This document shows, in pieces, positions 38,401-51,128 of a DNA stretch of 64,000 nucleotides. Below the pieces are notes generated by a model that saw only the letters and a program-made list of their open reading frames with translations, was not told the origin of the DNA and did no database searches. How positions within the stretch are numbered: the stretch's first letter is position 1; every line of letters starts with the position of its first letter. This stretch comes from Strigops habroptila. Taxonomy: Eukaryota > Chordata > Aves > Psittaciformes > Psittacidae. The stretch is from assembly GCF_004027225.2 (NCBI RefSeq), contig NC_044277.2, positions 73,409,900-73,473,899 of the forward strand. Reading direction: 5' to 3'. The translations under genes and the position numbers were made by a program.

Positions 38401-41400
38401 TTTTCGATGAAGGTGCTGGGTGTGTTCGTCAGAGGTGGTCACTTACCAGTGCTGCTTCTCTGGGAAGGTCTGAGAGCGGGATCTGAGTGCCCAGTGGGCA
38501 GCGGACGGCAGGTAACATGTGGCCACCTCCAAAAATACATACTTTACTGTCTGCTTCATTTTCCACAGTAACAGGTCCCCACCCCAGGGCAAAAGCTAAT
38601 GAATTAAGTATTTGTTAATTTGTTATGTGGCTAAAGGGTGTTAACCAAATTACACCTCCCTCCGCGAGTGCATCTAAGGCTCAGCAGCAGATGAATGCTG
38701 CTCCCTGAGTTGCTGTCCCAGCTTTCTGCCAGACCTTTGTCCTTGGGCTGATGTGGCCCCTGCCTGGTGTGTGTTAATAGGATTGTATTTCCTGAGCATG
38801 AGGAACCTGCCCAGCTGATCGGCTGCCAAAGATCAACAGGAGCAGGCCATCCCCTTGGTTCCCACTCATCCCTGTGTCAATGGAGCACACTGATGTGCCT
38901 TCCAGGGGCAGGATCCATCCCCTCCCTTTGTGCCACCTGCAACCTCTGAAGCACCTCTCGCTGCCAGGCAAGCCAGCCGAGTCCCAGCCCTACACACTGC
39001 ACCGCAGCCAGCTGGAGCCCTTCCATGCTCCGGCAGATGAACCGCAACACAGGGCAGGGCAACAGGGAGCTGAAATAGCACAGACCTTACAGCGCACTCT
39101 GCACGTGCAGCACTTCTAGAGCTTTAGAGCAACACAGGACTCGTGCCAACTGCTTGTTTCAGCTGGTGCTGAAGTCGCCCTTGCATTTGCCATCTGGGCA
39201 TGTGTCCCACTCTGTGCTGGTACAGGGCACTTCAGCCCCTCCCCGGGGGCCCTGTGTATGCGCCATGCATGGGGCCAGCAGTCGATGTCTGGACACATGG
39301 ATGAAGCCACCTGCTTTTGCTGCATCTGCAGTCTTGTACAGCTTTAGAGGTCGCTTTGAGAATGTGGCCTATAATGTTTAGCACAGTGAATAATGATAGC
39401 TGTCCCTAGCCATTCCTTCTCATAAGGGTGTGTGAAAAAAGCAGTATTACATTAACCTGAAGCAACATTTCAAGGGAAGTCCTGGACAGGAAGGAGACAC
39501 TTACTCACCTGCAACGATTTCTTTGGAAACAAGAGTCAGCAGACACAACGACAGGCCAAGTTTTATAACAAGCTTAATATTCTGGGTGTGGATTTGCAAG
39601 TGCTGCCCACAAGCATCCTTCCTCTTGCAGGAGGATTAGCACGGGAGATTACAGATGCCCTTTGAAGAGTTTGGCATATGCTCAGATGGTCACACCATCT
39701 CAGGCTTCCCAAGCACATGGAGGGGGGAGTAAGAGGAAGTGAGCGCAGGGACGAAACGGAGATCCCACTCAGTAATTGCCAATAGGGAAAATACAGTGTG
39801 GCTTCAGCCCTTACAGGGACTCATCATTCAAGGTCACTGTAGTTGCTGAGCTCATCAGTGGTGGTATTTCATCAGCCCAGCATTAAAAGCACACCCCAGC
39901 GGCATCACATTTGGAAGCACGACCTCCTGGCTGAGGCACAAAACAGAAGTGCTGCTTGCTTGTGATCGGAAGTGGTCCTCAGGCACGTGTGTGTGTCTGA
40001 ATTACAGCCTCAAAATCAACGTCTTGGCCAATTTCTCTTGACTCTACACACACAAGTCATTACAAGTTGCAGCTAAAGTACTGTGCTCATCATACACACA
40101 CTGTGGTCTCCATATCCCCCTCTTCCTCAGTGTAGGCTTCTGTCTATCCTCTGCTACTTCTTTGCAGGATTTCCCCCCCAGTCAGACCCCTGGTTTTGCA
40201 GTCACCCCACCTGTTCAGTATCCCCATCCACCATGTCAGCAGCTGCATGGTCCCAGGTCTTTCTGATTCTGTTCACTGATACTCAAACTTTCACTGAAAA
40301 GCAGGAACTGCTCCACTGTACTGCTACAGTTTTACTTCCAAACAAGAAATGTTCTCATCCAAGCAAAACACACTGTTTTGCTCATCCCATCGTTATTTTT
40401 GCAGTTCTGAACCATCCTTCTGCACATCCCCCAGCACATACTTTATCTCTCACAACAAGGCACTGACTGTAGTGAATACGAAAAGCACCCACCCTCACCC
40501 ACTTCACCAGTTGTGTCTTCCATCCCAGCGCACACAGTACTCTGGCACACAAGTGTGCGTGAAGAATAAGGTTATTTTCTTTTAATAGTTGTTTATTTCC
40601 AGACACTAAGGCAGAACTTTGCATGTGCTGTTCTTCATGCCTGTCAAATGCACTGTGCAGTGAAGTGTCTCACCTCAGATACATCTCCCGCCCACCACAG
40701 CAGGAGCAATATAGAAACTCTAATAGGACATATCTTAAGATAACAGCCCTGTTCACATCAGCAAAAGCTGTTAGCAAAGCAAGAGCACTTCAGTAATCAA
40801 TCCAGGGTCCACCTAATACATACAGAGTTGTAAGCTGTGTGAAAAGAGCTGCTTTAAAACTATATCATTTAAGCTGCAAACTCAAATATAGGAAAAGCCA
40901 GATTTGTAGCTGAGGGCCCAGACACCTCTCCTGTCTGCAGCACGGATGGAGAACAGCAGTGCCTTAGTGGGTGGGTACCCATACGTATTGTATGTGGCAG
41001 TGACCAGACAGAAGGAGCTGAATTAAGATGTCATGCACACGGCTGTGAATTACAGAACTATCTATAAGACTGCCGGGCACCAGGATTACTCTGGTCTATT
41101 CTTGGCTCCGGCAGCAGAGTGTTAATGGGTATGGCTGTGATTACGAGCAGGATAAGCAACAGCCCACGGCTGGAAGGGTTCCTTCCGAAAGCCTCTGTGG
41201 CTGCCTCTGGGGGATTTGGAGCTGTTCTGCAAGCCTGGAAGGCTCCCCGTTCTTGCTAAAGTGAGAGGAAGGATATTTACATGTTTTACAGGAATGGAGA
41301 TGCAGTCAGGGAAGTCAGGATACTTTAACTCGGTCTTGCCTTTCCTAGGCTGTAGGGGGCTACATAGGAAACCAGATAAGAAATCAAGTAGCAGCACTGA

Positions 41401-42777
41401 TTTAAACCAGATGCTCGTGCAAGGTATAGCAGTGTTATCACTGCTCTTAAAGTTCCTCACTCAGTATTGGAAAAAAGCAGCTGCTACTGTGTACCGCTGG
41501 AAAATGTGAGATCCTGCAAACCAGGCTTTATTTTTTGGTTGCAGACATAAATCTCAGAGCTGAAGATTCAGGATCCCATTTCCCGATACCTGCGCTACCC
41601 CCTGGCTCCTCATGGGATTGCTCATGTGCAATCACCCAGGCAGCAATAGCAGGCAGCAGCTGCAAGGGGAGAGGCAAAGAGCTCCTTGGCTACCTCCTCT
41701 GTCTCCTCACCCTGGGGTTTGTAGGGGCAGCAGTGCAGCAAGTTGTAAACACACAGTTACTAAAAAAAGCCTGAGCTGTGGCTCCTCTTGCTAATGGAAA
41801 GCAAGCCTGATTAACAGGGGTCGGTGCAGTTTTTTACCACACAAGCCTGCGGTGTAGAACCGTGCTTCAGGTTGCACCCGGGGTTTCTCGCTGCTCACAG
41901 CCTGCTCATGCTGATATGAGAAGGCTACCACCAGTTTAACTCAGTAAATGATACTTAGCGTAAGAGCCAAATGCCAATCGATCTCTTCTTAGAAATCACA
42001 GCTGCCCGCCGCAGCTGCAGAGCAAGGGCATGCGGTGGTGGAACTCACCAGGCACCTCGGGAGGCTTTGACAGAGAAGCGATTTGTGTTAAACAGAGAGA
42101 AGAGCAGAGGGAGGGTTTTGGGATGGGAGCAGCTCTGGGAATGCTTCTCTTGCCACAGCCCAACACCAGGTGGGACTATGAAAACTACTGTGAAGCCCTG
42201 CAGCACCAGCTGGTGGCACAGGGTGTGCAGAGGTGTTCCCTTTCCTCAAACAAAATGTTCATGGCTTTTTTGTCTTGGGACCCCAGCTCTTCTTTGCCCC
42301 ATGCCTGACTGCAGCAGGCAGCAGTAGGAGATCTTATGCCTCACTGTCTGAGAAAGGCATAGCGACATGGATGCAGTGATGTCTCAGTAGTGAAACAGTT
42401 GCACAACCACTTTCCTCAGCTTCTGGAGGGGTCTGGGCTTTACATCACTGGGATAGCCATCAAAGTCCTCCCAGCATAAACCTGGAGCATGTCCTTCACC
42501 CTGCTCTTTCCACTGTATTTGGGGCTTGCTTTCCCAACCCCAGAAGGGATCCTGGAAACCTTCCCTGTCCCATCAGCTCTCCTCTCACTCTTCCACTGCC
42601 CCAGGGGCCCTGCAGAGGCTCCAGAAGCAGACAAGGATGGCAGAGGCCATGACTGCAGGAAGGTACCTGCAGTCTGGCTGTAAAAGGGTGGGCAGGAGAG
42701 ACACAGCAGCTCTGCCAAGCCCTCCCAGCCAGCCTGAGCCATGCAGTGCCCTATTCCCTGCCAAAATGGAAGTGCTT
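35431..42777. other. Intergenic, no supported gene
   Basis: About 7.3 kb with no recognised exon, RNA or repeat family. The largest ATG-initiated open frame away from the CpG island is 128 codons on the plus strand (36646-37032). Its product is Leu-rich without a known domain, so I did not call it. From about 38 kb on, many 60-150-codon frames overlap on both strands, as expected for moderately GC-rich non-coding DNA. Confidence 0.6.
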
Positions 42778-43128
42778 CCAGGCTGACCTCATAGCAGCCT
42801 CCCAGTGTCTGAAGGGGGCCTACAAGGACACCGGAGAGGGACTCTTCGTCAGGGACTGTAGTGATAGGACAAGGGGGAATGGGTTCAAACTTAAACAGGG
42901 GAAGTTCAGGTTAGATGTAAGGAAGAAGTTCTTTACTGTGAGGATGGTGAGGCACTGGAACAGGTTGCCCAAAGAAGTGGTAAATGCCCCATCCCCGACA
43001 GTGTTCGAGGCCAGGTTGGATGGGGCTTTGAGCAACCTGGTCTAGCGTGAGGTGTCCCTGCCCATGGCTGGGGGTTGGAACTAGATATCTTTAAGGTCCT
43101 TTCCAACCCAAACCATTCTATGATTAAA
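42778..43128 (+). mobile_element. CR1 LINE 3' fragment
   Basis: Plus-strand CR1 covering the end of ORF2 and the 3' UTR. The frame from about 42780 reads KGAYKDTGEGLFVRDCSDRT, then FRLDVRKKFFTV, RHWNRLPKEVVNAPSPTVFE and ARLDGALSNLV, a classic CR1 ORF2 C-terminus. It then has the GGGGTTGGAACTAGAT tail block and ends ATTCTATGATT. The ORF2 end is still intact for about 75 codons, so the copy is not very old. Confidence 0.93.
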
Positions 43129-45933
43129 TGACATTTGCATTTTTACTGCTTTTTTTCCTCTCTGTGGCCATGAAAGAGGTACACAAGAAGATTTCAACTG
43201 GAGGAGCTTGTGGCAGGCTCAGACTGAAGGCACCGTGGGACAGACAGAATGGCCATACTTGGACAAATACCATAGCAGTAACATGCCATAAGCAATTCTG
43301 CAAATACCCCATTTCCTGCAGCCAGTGAGTGGACCTTTTGTGCTTTAAAAATCTAACATCTCAAGTTAAGATTGCTCCTGTGCATGTTGATTGTTAGGCC
43401 TATTGCAGCATTATTTCAGACAACATAAAGGATATTGGAACTTGTCACCTTCTCCCGGATATTTTGTTTTCCTCCTTGGTTTGAAATGTGAATTGTTTGA
43501 AGCCCAGAGGATTTCACAGGGCTCTGTTCATTATGACAAAATGGCAATAGAAGCAAGGCAAGGTTCCTTCAGCTTGGCATTGCTTTTTGTTTCTGAACTT
43601 ATTACTTCGCAAGATCTTCCCCACAGTAGCAATTCCCCAGTCTAACATTCTCTAGCTCTTGATCAGAGCCTAAAATCATAAAAGAGCCTCAGAAACAAAC
43701 CAGGCCCCCAGGTTCATCTGTCTGGAGAGTTTTTCAAGAGGTGCCTAGGAATTTTCTAATATCTTTTTGTTTCACTTATACTTCTCCAGCTTCACTCATG
43801 ACCTGTATGAGAAGGAAGCCAGAGCTTCTTAAATTAAAGAGAAAATCTCCAAGGAAATGACAGATTTTTCTATATATAGTATTATTTATGTATATATTTA
43901 AAAGGTGAATACTGTGTATATATACGTATGTATGAATGTGTGTGCATATAGGCATAAAAGGTCAACAGTATGATCAGAGTCTCAATATTTTCAGCTGTTC
44001 TGTCTAGTTGAATAAATACTGGAGGTCACCTAGGATGGCAAAAAAGGCTTGTAATCATTACCTTCTTCTGCAGGTTTTATAGGCTTACCTGCAGAAACCT
44101 TCCAGCTTTGGAGAAAATCACACACACCCCCTGCTCTTTTCCACAAAGCCTTGTAAATTCAACAGTGTTCTTCATCATGGGATGTTTTCAATCTAATTAG
44201 GGAGGGGGGAATAACCACAGATTACAGTATGATTTTCTCCAAACCACCCTAATTTAAAATGAACTAAAGGGCCTGTGTGAAACCAATCAAGGAAAGAAAA
44301 AAAAAGTGAGGTGGATAACAGATGGAGGAACACTAGTGAACAAGACCTATAAGTAACCCTGCAAGTACTTCTTATATTTTGTTGAGCACTTGTAAGGCCC
44401 CTGATGGAGGTATATGCTTAGATTGGATGCTGTCGCTCAAAAATGAAAGGGATCTGGAATAAAGTCATGTCAGAGAAGCTGTGGAAGCTCCAGTGCCAGA
44501 AACTTGTAGGTACAGATTAGCTAAATACTAAACTGACCTCAGCAATGTTTACTCCTGTGCTCAGGCAGATGTCATCCTGGAGTTTGTGTCACCTCTGTGG
44601 TGACCAACCATAAAACACATGTTGATGGGACAAGGAGGCTTCATGCGCTCAGGCTATGCATGGAAGCCCTTGCTCTGGTCCAGTGGTCAGAGCACAGTAT
44701 CTTTGTATCTGTGTTTGAACTTTGGAAGACAACATTATCCAAGTAACTAGCATCATTTGCTTGTGTTAAGGGGGTCAGAGAACCCTTAAGTGTGAGAGAA
44801 GAATCCAGAGATGGGAAAAAGCGGTCACCAAAAATCTCTTCTCTTATAGAAACCTGGGAGCAGCACCAGGGAAGAATCTTATGGAAAAAGAAAGCAATGC
44901 TTTAAATCACCTGGGCATGTTATTTTCCCCATGGAAAGCCCAAAGACAATAAAAGTATGCTGTGGCAAGGCCCTGTCAGTTCTGCTTTCTCCATTTCACA
45001 CTTTGTGATTTGTAGGCAATAAGGAGCATCACAGTGTTGCTCCTGTGTGCAGGCCTCTGTGGCAGGGGTCTTTCCTGTGTTCCCGTGACAGGTTTCATTG
45101 CTCCTCTGAAAAACACTGTACAGGTAAAATGCAAAGGTGCAACAACACAGATTAGCTAAGGAGATTATCCTCTTGGTTTCTCTAATGGAGAAGGGTCAAT
45201 GGGAGATCAGGGACATTCCTGTCTCACCATGCATTGCTAAAAAGAGACTTCTACAAAGTTTCTGAACAACATGCCATTCGAGTCCTTCACAGACACGCTT
45301 GGCTTTACCCTTCTAACCTTGGTAGCAGGAAGGAAAATCTGATTGCAATTAATCTTACTTGACAAATGGAGAGCGGAGCCAGAGAGACAGCAGGGCGTGC
45401 TGAAGGCAGCAATGCAGCTGGGCGGCAGAGCTGGGGTGAGAATGCGCTCCGACCTGACTGGGACTCCCCTGGGGGGCATTGCTCCAGATGCAGATACACC
45501 ACCCTTTGCAGATGTGATTAGAACCATCATAAATAGCCATAAGAAACAAAACAGGCTGTTTTGTTTCTTGCTTAACTGCATAATTACCAACAGAGTCAAA
45601 TATTCTTACCACTTCTACAAATGAGTCAGATTATGCATTCCATACTGCTTGACAGTGCTGTTAATGTTTACCCCATCCCATGCTGCTGCACGCAGAGCAG
45701 CACCCTGGCTATCTCACACTGAAAAGGAGATATTTTGGTAGCAAAAATGAGACTTGGCAAGCAGTACTGCTATTGTGTGCATCAGGCTAGAGTGGGGGTA
45801 AGGAGAAAAGCAGATAGAAGGGAAAGTATAATACTGCACAGTATGAGTAGTACTCTGAGATCTCATCTTCTATATATGTAGTAATTCAAATAATTTCTAA
45901 GTGCTAGTATGAGAGAAGAAATATTCTTTCATA

Positions 45934-45946
45934 TATATATATATGC
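45934..45946. repeat. (AT)n microsatellite
   Basis: A short alternating AT run. Seen directly. Confidence 0.85.
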
Positions 45947-47159
45947 ATAGAATGAATGAGAACATACCACCGTGTAGTACGAAGTAAATTGCAATAAACA
46001 CAAATTTTTTCAGAGGAAGCAGTGATTGGTTTTTACCTACACTTTTATTGAAAATACTATGGAAGGACTGACTATTTAACTGTTCACCATGTTCACTTTA
46101 GCTCTTCATTTCTTTTCTTTTAAATGCACATAGTTTTAAACTACTGTATGTATTGCCTTACACGTTTTTCACTAGTCATGGTTCGAAGATAAACTTGCCC
46201 TAGGATAATTGACTATTTCACCTGTGTCACAAAAGCTAATACAAACATTTTTGCTCTTTTTAAGCTGTGATAGCCAATATGATTTTTTTTTTTCTAAATT
46301 GCTGTTTTAATGGTTTAGCTATTTCAAAATATGTTCAACTATTTTGCTACCTTGTTTTGAAGCTTGTTATTTCCCAGCTGGAAATATAGCAGACTGTGGG
46401 CTGAGGTAGCTGGCAGATGGACAGGGAGGAAGAACTGCCATCCCTCAACAGGCAACACCCACACTTGCTGCGGAATTGGTTTCCTCAAAGCACAGCCCCA
46501 ATGTAGGTTATCTGGCAGCAGTTCAGTTTTGAAGAAGTCTTATGATACCCAGTGTTAAAAGAAATAGAGTCAAGCGCTCTAAGACATAGCAATACATCTC
46601 ACCCACCTTTGGAGCAGCAAAAAACCCTACAGTACATGATAGATTAACAAAAAGTTCTATCACAAATGAAGACATTATTTTCCCTCCTCACACTTCATTT
46701 TCTTGTGTTTTAAGCTATGCACATTCAGAAGTAATGGAAAAACCCAGCTAACTTTCATTTTGACATGACAGCTGCATCAAATTCTTGATACAGTGGAGAT
46801 CCAAGTTACTCCGGTAAAGCTTTGGGGAGGGAAGGGGATAAGGGGGAGAAGAAAGACTTCTAAACTAGAGTGTCTGGACTAGGAAAAGTAGTAGAATGGA
46901 CTTCCGAATAATTAAACATGGGGATTCTCAAAGGCTAATTTAATTGGTGCTATCTACAACAGCAGCAACAAATAAGGCTTATCCTGACCTTCCTCCTCAA
47001 AAACTGTTTGACTACACAGCTGGGAAAGTGAGTTTCCTGTGCATATGTGCTCTGTATTCCAAAATACACAAGAAAGTGCTTGCAGCACATGTGGGACTTG
47101 ACTGTGCAGTTTTCATACAGGCAGCCAAATGAGGGAGCAGACTGGAGGACCACAAGGCT

Positions 47160-47199
47160 GGATCATGAACACTGCAGTGGGTCATGAACACTGCAGCTG
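47160..47199. repeat. 20-bp tandem duplication
   Basis: Two adjacent copies sharing TCATGAACACTGCAG, with small differences at the ends. Confidence 0.85.
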
Positions 47200-50100
47200 A
47201 ACAAGTGCTTTGGTTTTGGCTGCCATTTGGAGCCCTGAAGGGTACCATTCCCACTGGCTCACAAGTGACTTCCCTTGTCCCCTCCAAACGAGCCCTCATT
47301 CAGCAGGTGTCAAACTTATGATGGTCCAGAGAATGGCAATTGCACATTTAAAAATGGACAAATAAAACATCAGACCACATATGGCAAAACTCCCCTTCCA
47401 CTACCACTGACCATTCATAGCATAAAAGAATGCAGAGTGCTATGGCTTCACCCAATATTAGCCACTAAGAACAAACAGAATTCATGGCTTCTCCAAGACA
47501 TTTATCCTGTTGGTAATGCCAAAATACAGTAATTATTTATTAATGACAGTTTTTAGAGTACTAGTCAGATCAGTGCTTTAGGGGCTTCTGACTGTCCAGT
47601 CAGAAGGCGGACGCTACAGGCAGTTCAGGCAAGTTGTTCATTTCTCTGTCTCGCAGTGCAGTTGCTGGCTGTAAAAAACCATTTCCATGTTAAAGGAAAC
47701 GCAAAGTATGTCCTGGAGACGTTCTGGGTTTTACAGAGACTGATCACAACAGGATTCACTTGGCAATCGCAGTGGGTTATTGAAGCTGCCTCAACTTTAC
47801 AAGAAAATAAAGTGTATTAGCTAAATTTAATAGATGAACCCTGGGTCCTCCCAGGCTATTTTGAGTTCTGCTCTAGGAAGGCCATAGTCCTGTAACTGAC
47901 TGCATTGGCATTTCATGCAGATTAAGAAATGCAGCCATATACTGTAAATTACAGGACTAGCATCTTAGACTTTAAATTCTTCAGGATAGGAGGCTCCTTC
48001 TAGCAAGAATTATATACAATGAGTAATAAAAGCCCTATGTATGGCATAATAATGGCCTACTATGTCTATTCATTATTATTGATGATCACATTATAGTATT
48101 ATTAACAATTTGCTTTATGCCAAAATTTCCCCAGAAAGCATCTGGATTGTTGAAGGCACTAAAAAGTTTTCCTTTGCTATCCTAATCTGTGGCACAGATA
48201 TAGAACACTAAAACCCTGTAAAAAAAGAGGCAGAACACAAGCATTCTTCATCTTCTTATTAAAAGATACTTTCTTAGGGGGAGGTTAATTATTTAAAATG
48301 CAATTTAATTACCTCATTCACCCACTTCACTTGGTCTTTGCAGCTGGCTGCTCCGGGCTGCTGTGTCTGCTCCCAGACTGCCAGCTCCATGCAGCCTTGG
48401 TGTTCCCAACTGCTAGTGCCGTGGCTCTCACCCACTCAGCCCAGGCACCAGCCCTGCCACCATCCTGCAAAGCTGCTGCATGGTCCCCAGCACAGCACCC
48501 AGCCATATAGCTCCCCAGGCAGTGCACAGGTGTGAGTGGGGGCTGCTCCTGTCTACACTTGGGCATGAATTTCAGCTTTTTCTCCTCCTCCAGGCTCAGC
48601 AGAGGCTTGCATCAGCACTACATCCCCTAGAGCAACCATTCAAGCAAGCTCCTCACAGCAGAATTGGAGGAATGGCAACATGTATGGCTGCATGTGTCTC
48701 ACCTCAGTCAGCAGCCCTTGCGGTAATATCACACAAGGTGGCTCTATGGTCCTTAACAGGAATGGATTTATTAAGAGGATGAAAATTTACCCTTTTAACA
48801 CTGGCTGATGCAGTCTTGCGGTATTGAAAGAGAAGAGAATAACACACAGCCAGTTTGGGATTGCTTTTGTCCTCACTAAAACAAGACAACTCCAGAAAAC
48901 ATGTTTGCATGTAGCAGGAACCTACTTTCAGCAGGTGCCTGAGCCTTTGGAGCAATGCAGGGACACCACATCGTACAGCTGACAGTCAACAAAATGGACA
49001 GATGAAGCAAGAGGACAGTGATAGCCCTAAGCATGTTTCTGGGGCATGGACCCTCTTCATAGAGTTGTAGCTCTGCATCTCACTTGCTGACCTCTCTCCC
49101 ACCTGATCCTTTCAGCACCTGCTCTCATGTTTAAATGGTTAAAAATAATAATCAGTTTGGGTTTTTTTTTTTTTAACCTTGCCAGGCTCTTTCGTAAGTC
49201 TTCCTTCAGCAGTCTGAGCAGATCCCTGTCTTGTGACTTTGCTGGGAAAAGATCATTCTTCTACATTTTAGAGAAACTGTGTGTCTGTGGAAGAGCACTT
49301 CTGGCTCTGTGAGCATTGGTGTTCAAGTCCAACACAGAGTAAAAGGATGGATTAGCCAAAGGACTGCCTTTCAAAGAGAAACCTGTGGTTTGAAATAGAT
49401 AAGTATTGAGAACCCCCTCCAGGAGCAGTTAATACCCAAGCTGGGCATAAACACATTTTCTAATCCAATGCGCTGTATTCTACTTCTAAGCATGTTGTAA
49501 AAATTATAGAAAAGAAAAAAAATGCTTTAAACAGCCATTATAGACTGTTAAGCACACTTTAGCAAGACAGTATTATGCCTAAAAGACAACCAGAGTCCTA
49601 TGAAAGAATCAAGGGAAAAATAAACAGCACCAGAAAGAAAACTCACTGCTGTGGAAATTAGTCATTAGCAATATGGCATTACTGCAGCAGTTCAGCCAAA
49701 GAGTCCAATTTGACTGTCAGTCTGCTGGTTGTGACCATTTTCAGGATGCGGCTGGTGGTAATAACTCACAATTTCTTTCCTGAACACTGTAGGTTGAATC
49801 CTGACCACTCTTAATATTTGTTACCAGTAAAAAAAAAAATCATACTTTAATAGTAAAAATAAACTGCTACTCACAAGGTTTCTTTAAGATGGACCTATAC
49901 ATTATTTAGTTACATTTTCAATAGTATCCTGAATTATGGCTATATGCTGTTTTTAACTAAAAGCATATTAACTGCTTATGATCAGAACATTTGTTCAAGC
50001 TTGGTAAAAAACAAGTGGGCTTGATTAATAAGTATTTGCTGAAATACTCAATTTAATCAGAAACTTCAGGTCAATTGTTCCAATACATCAAAAATCAGGA

Positions 50101-51128
50101 GAAATGGAGATTCACTGATTAGCTTATTAGCAGCATTCAAACCTTATCTGCTTCTGCACTACAAACTTTGCTTTGCTAGGTTGAAGAATTTCTTGACTCA
50201 TAATCCAGATGTTATTTTCTCGAGGAACTTTCAGGAAAGGAGGGCTTGCAGCTAGTGGAAAGGTCTCATCTGTGTTTCTAAACAGAGCACAAATATATTG
50301 TGTGAGCTGGGGGAACTCATTAAGCTGTTGGTTACTTCACTTTTCTCAAAGAAACTGAATACTTCTTTTATTTACTGTGGGGATTATTTCATCAATACCT
50401 GTAAACAAAAGAAATCTTCAATGGAAGATAAGATCCAAGTACTATTTCTTTCCTCTTCAGAAAGTTTCTGGAGCATGAATAAAGTTAAACTTAAAACTGG
50501 TTATAAGATTCTATAATTTTGCTTCTGGGTGAAGTATATTTTCCTGGCTTGGCTTTGTTTGCTGATGTTGAGCCCATGTGTCAGCCCCAAATTAAAGTAA
50601 ACTCACTGTACCATTGACAATATGGCCACCTCTATTTTTAGGATGAGCGTGTGCACAGCCAGCACACTAAGTTAGTCTTGCATAATGTAAACCTCCTTTC
50701 CAGCTGCTGAATTAAAGTTACATGTATAACACCATAAGGTGGAGTCCATCACTCTTCTAACCAAGGCCAAGCCACTAGAGCTGATGAGTGGCTGCCTATT
50801 TAGTGCAATGTGGCCATCTATAGCACATTACATGGGAGGCTACACCTCTGTGTAGGTCTCTCAGTTTGTGCCATAATAAAAGGGGGCTTTTTAGTGCTCT
50901 AAGGACTGTTTTTCAGACACACTCTTCTCTGAACAGCTAATAGGCTCAGACAGCTCCATCTGTAATGAGCATATTCTCATTAGAGTATTGTCTCAAGGTA
51001 CCACTCTGCAAATTTACTTCTCTGATGCGGTCAAAAATTTGAAGTGAAATCAAAATGTGAAATAACACAATAATGTTTAATACATTTCTAGTCTTGCCAC
51101 GAGAAAGCCCTGTGCGGTAACAAGAAGA

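Larger units (their letters stand above)
43129..51128. other. Intergenic, no supported gene
   Basis: About 8 kb. TA-rich runs near 43871-43950 and (AT)n near 45934-45946. A 20-bp tandem duplication lies at 47160-47199. The segment 45237-45624 is unusually open on both strands but matches nothing I know. No exon with convincing splice sites seen. Confidence 0.55.
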
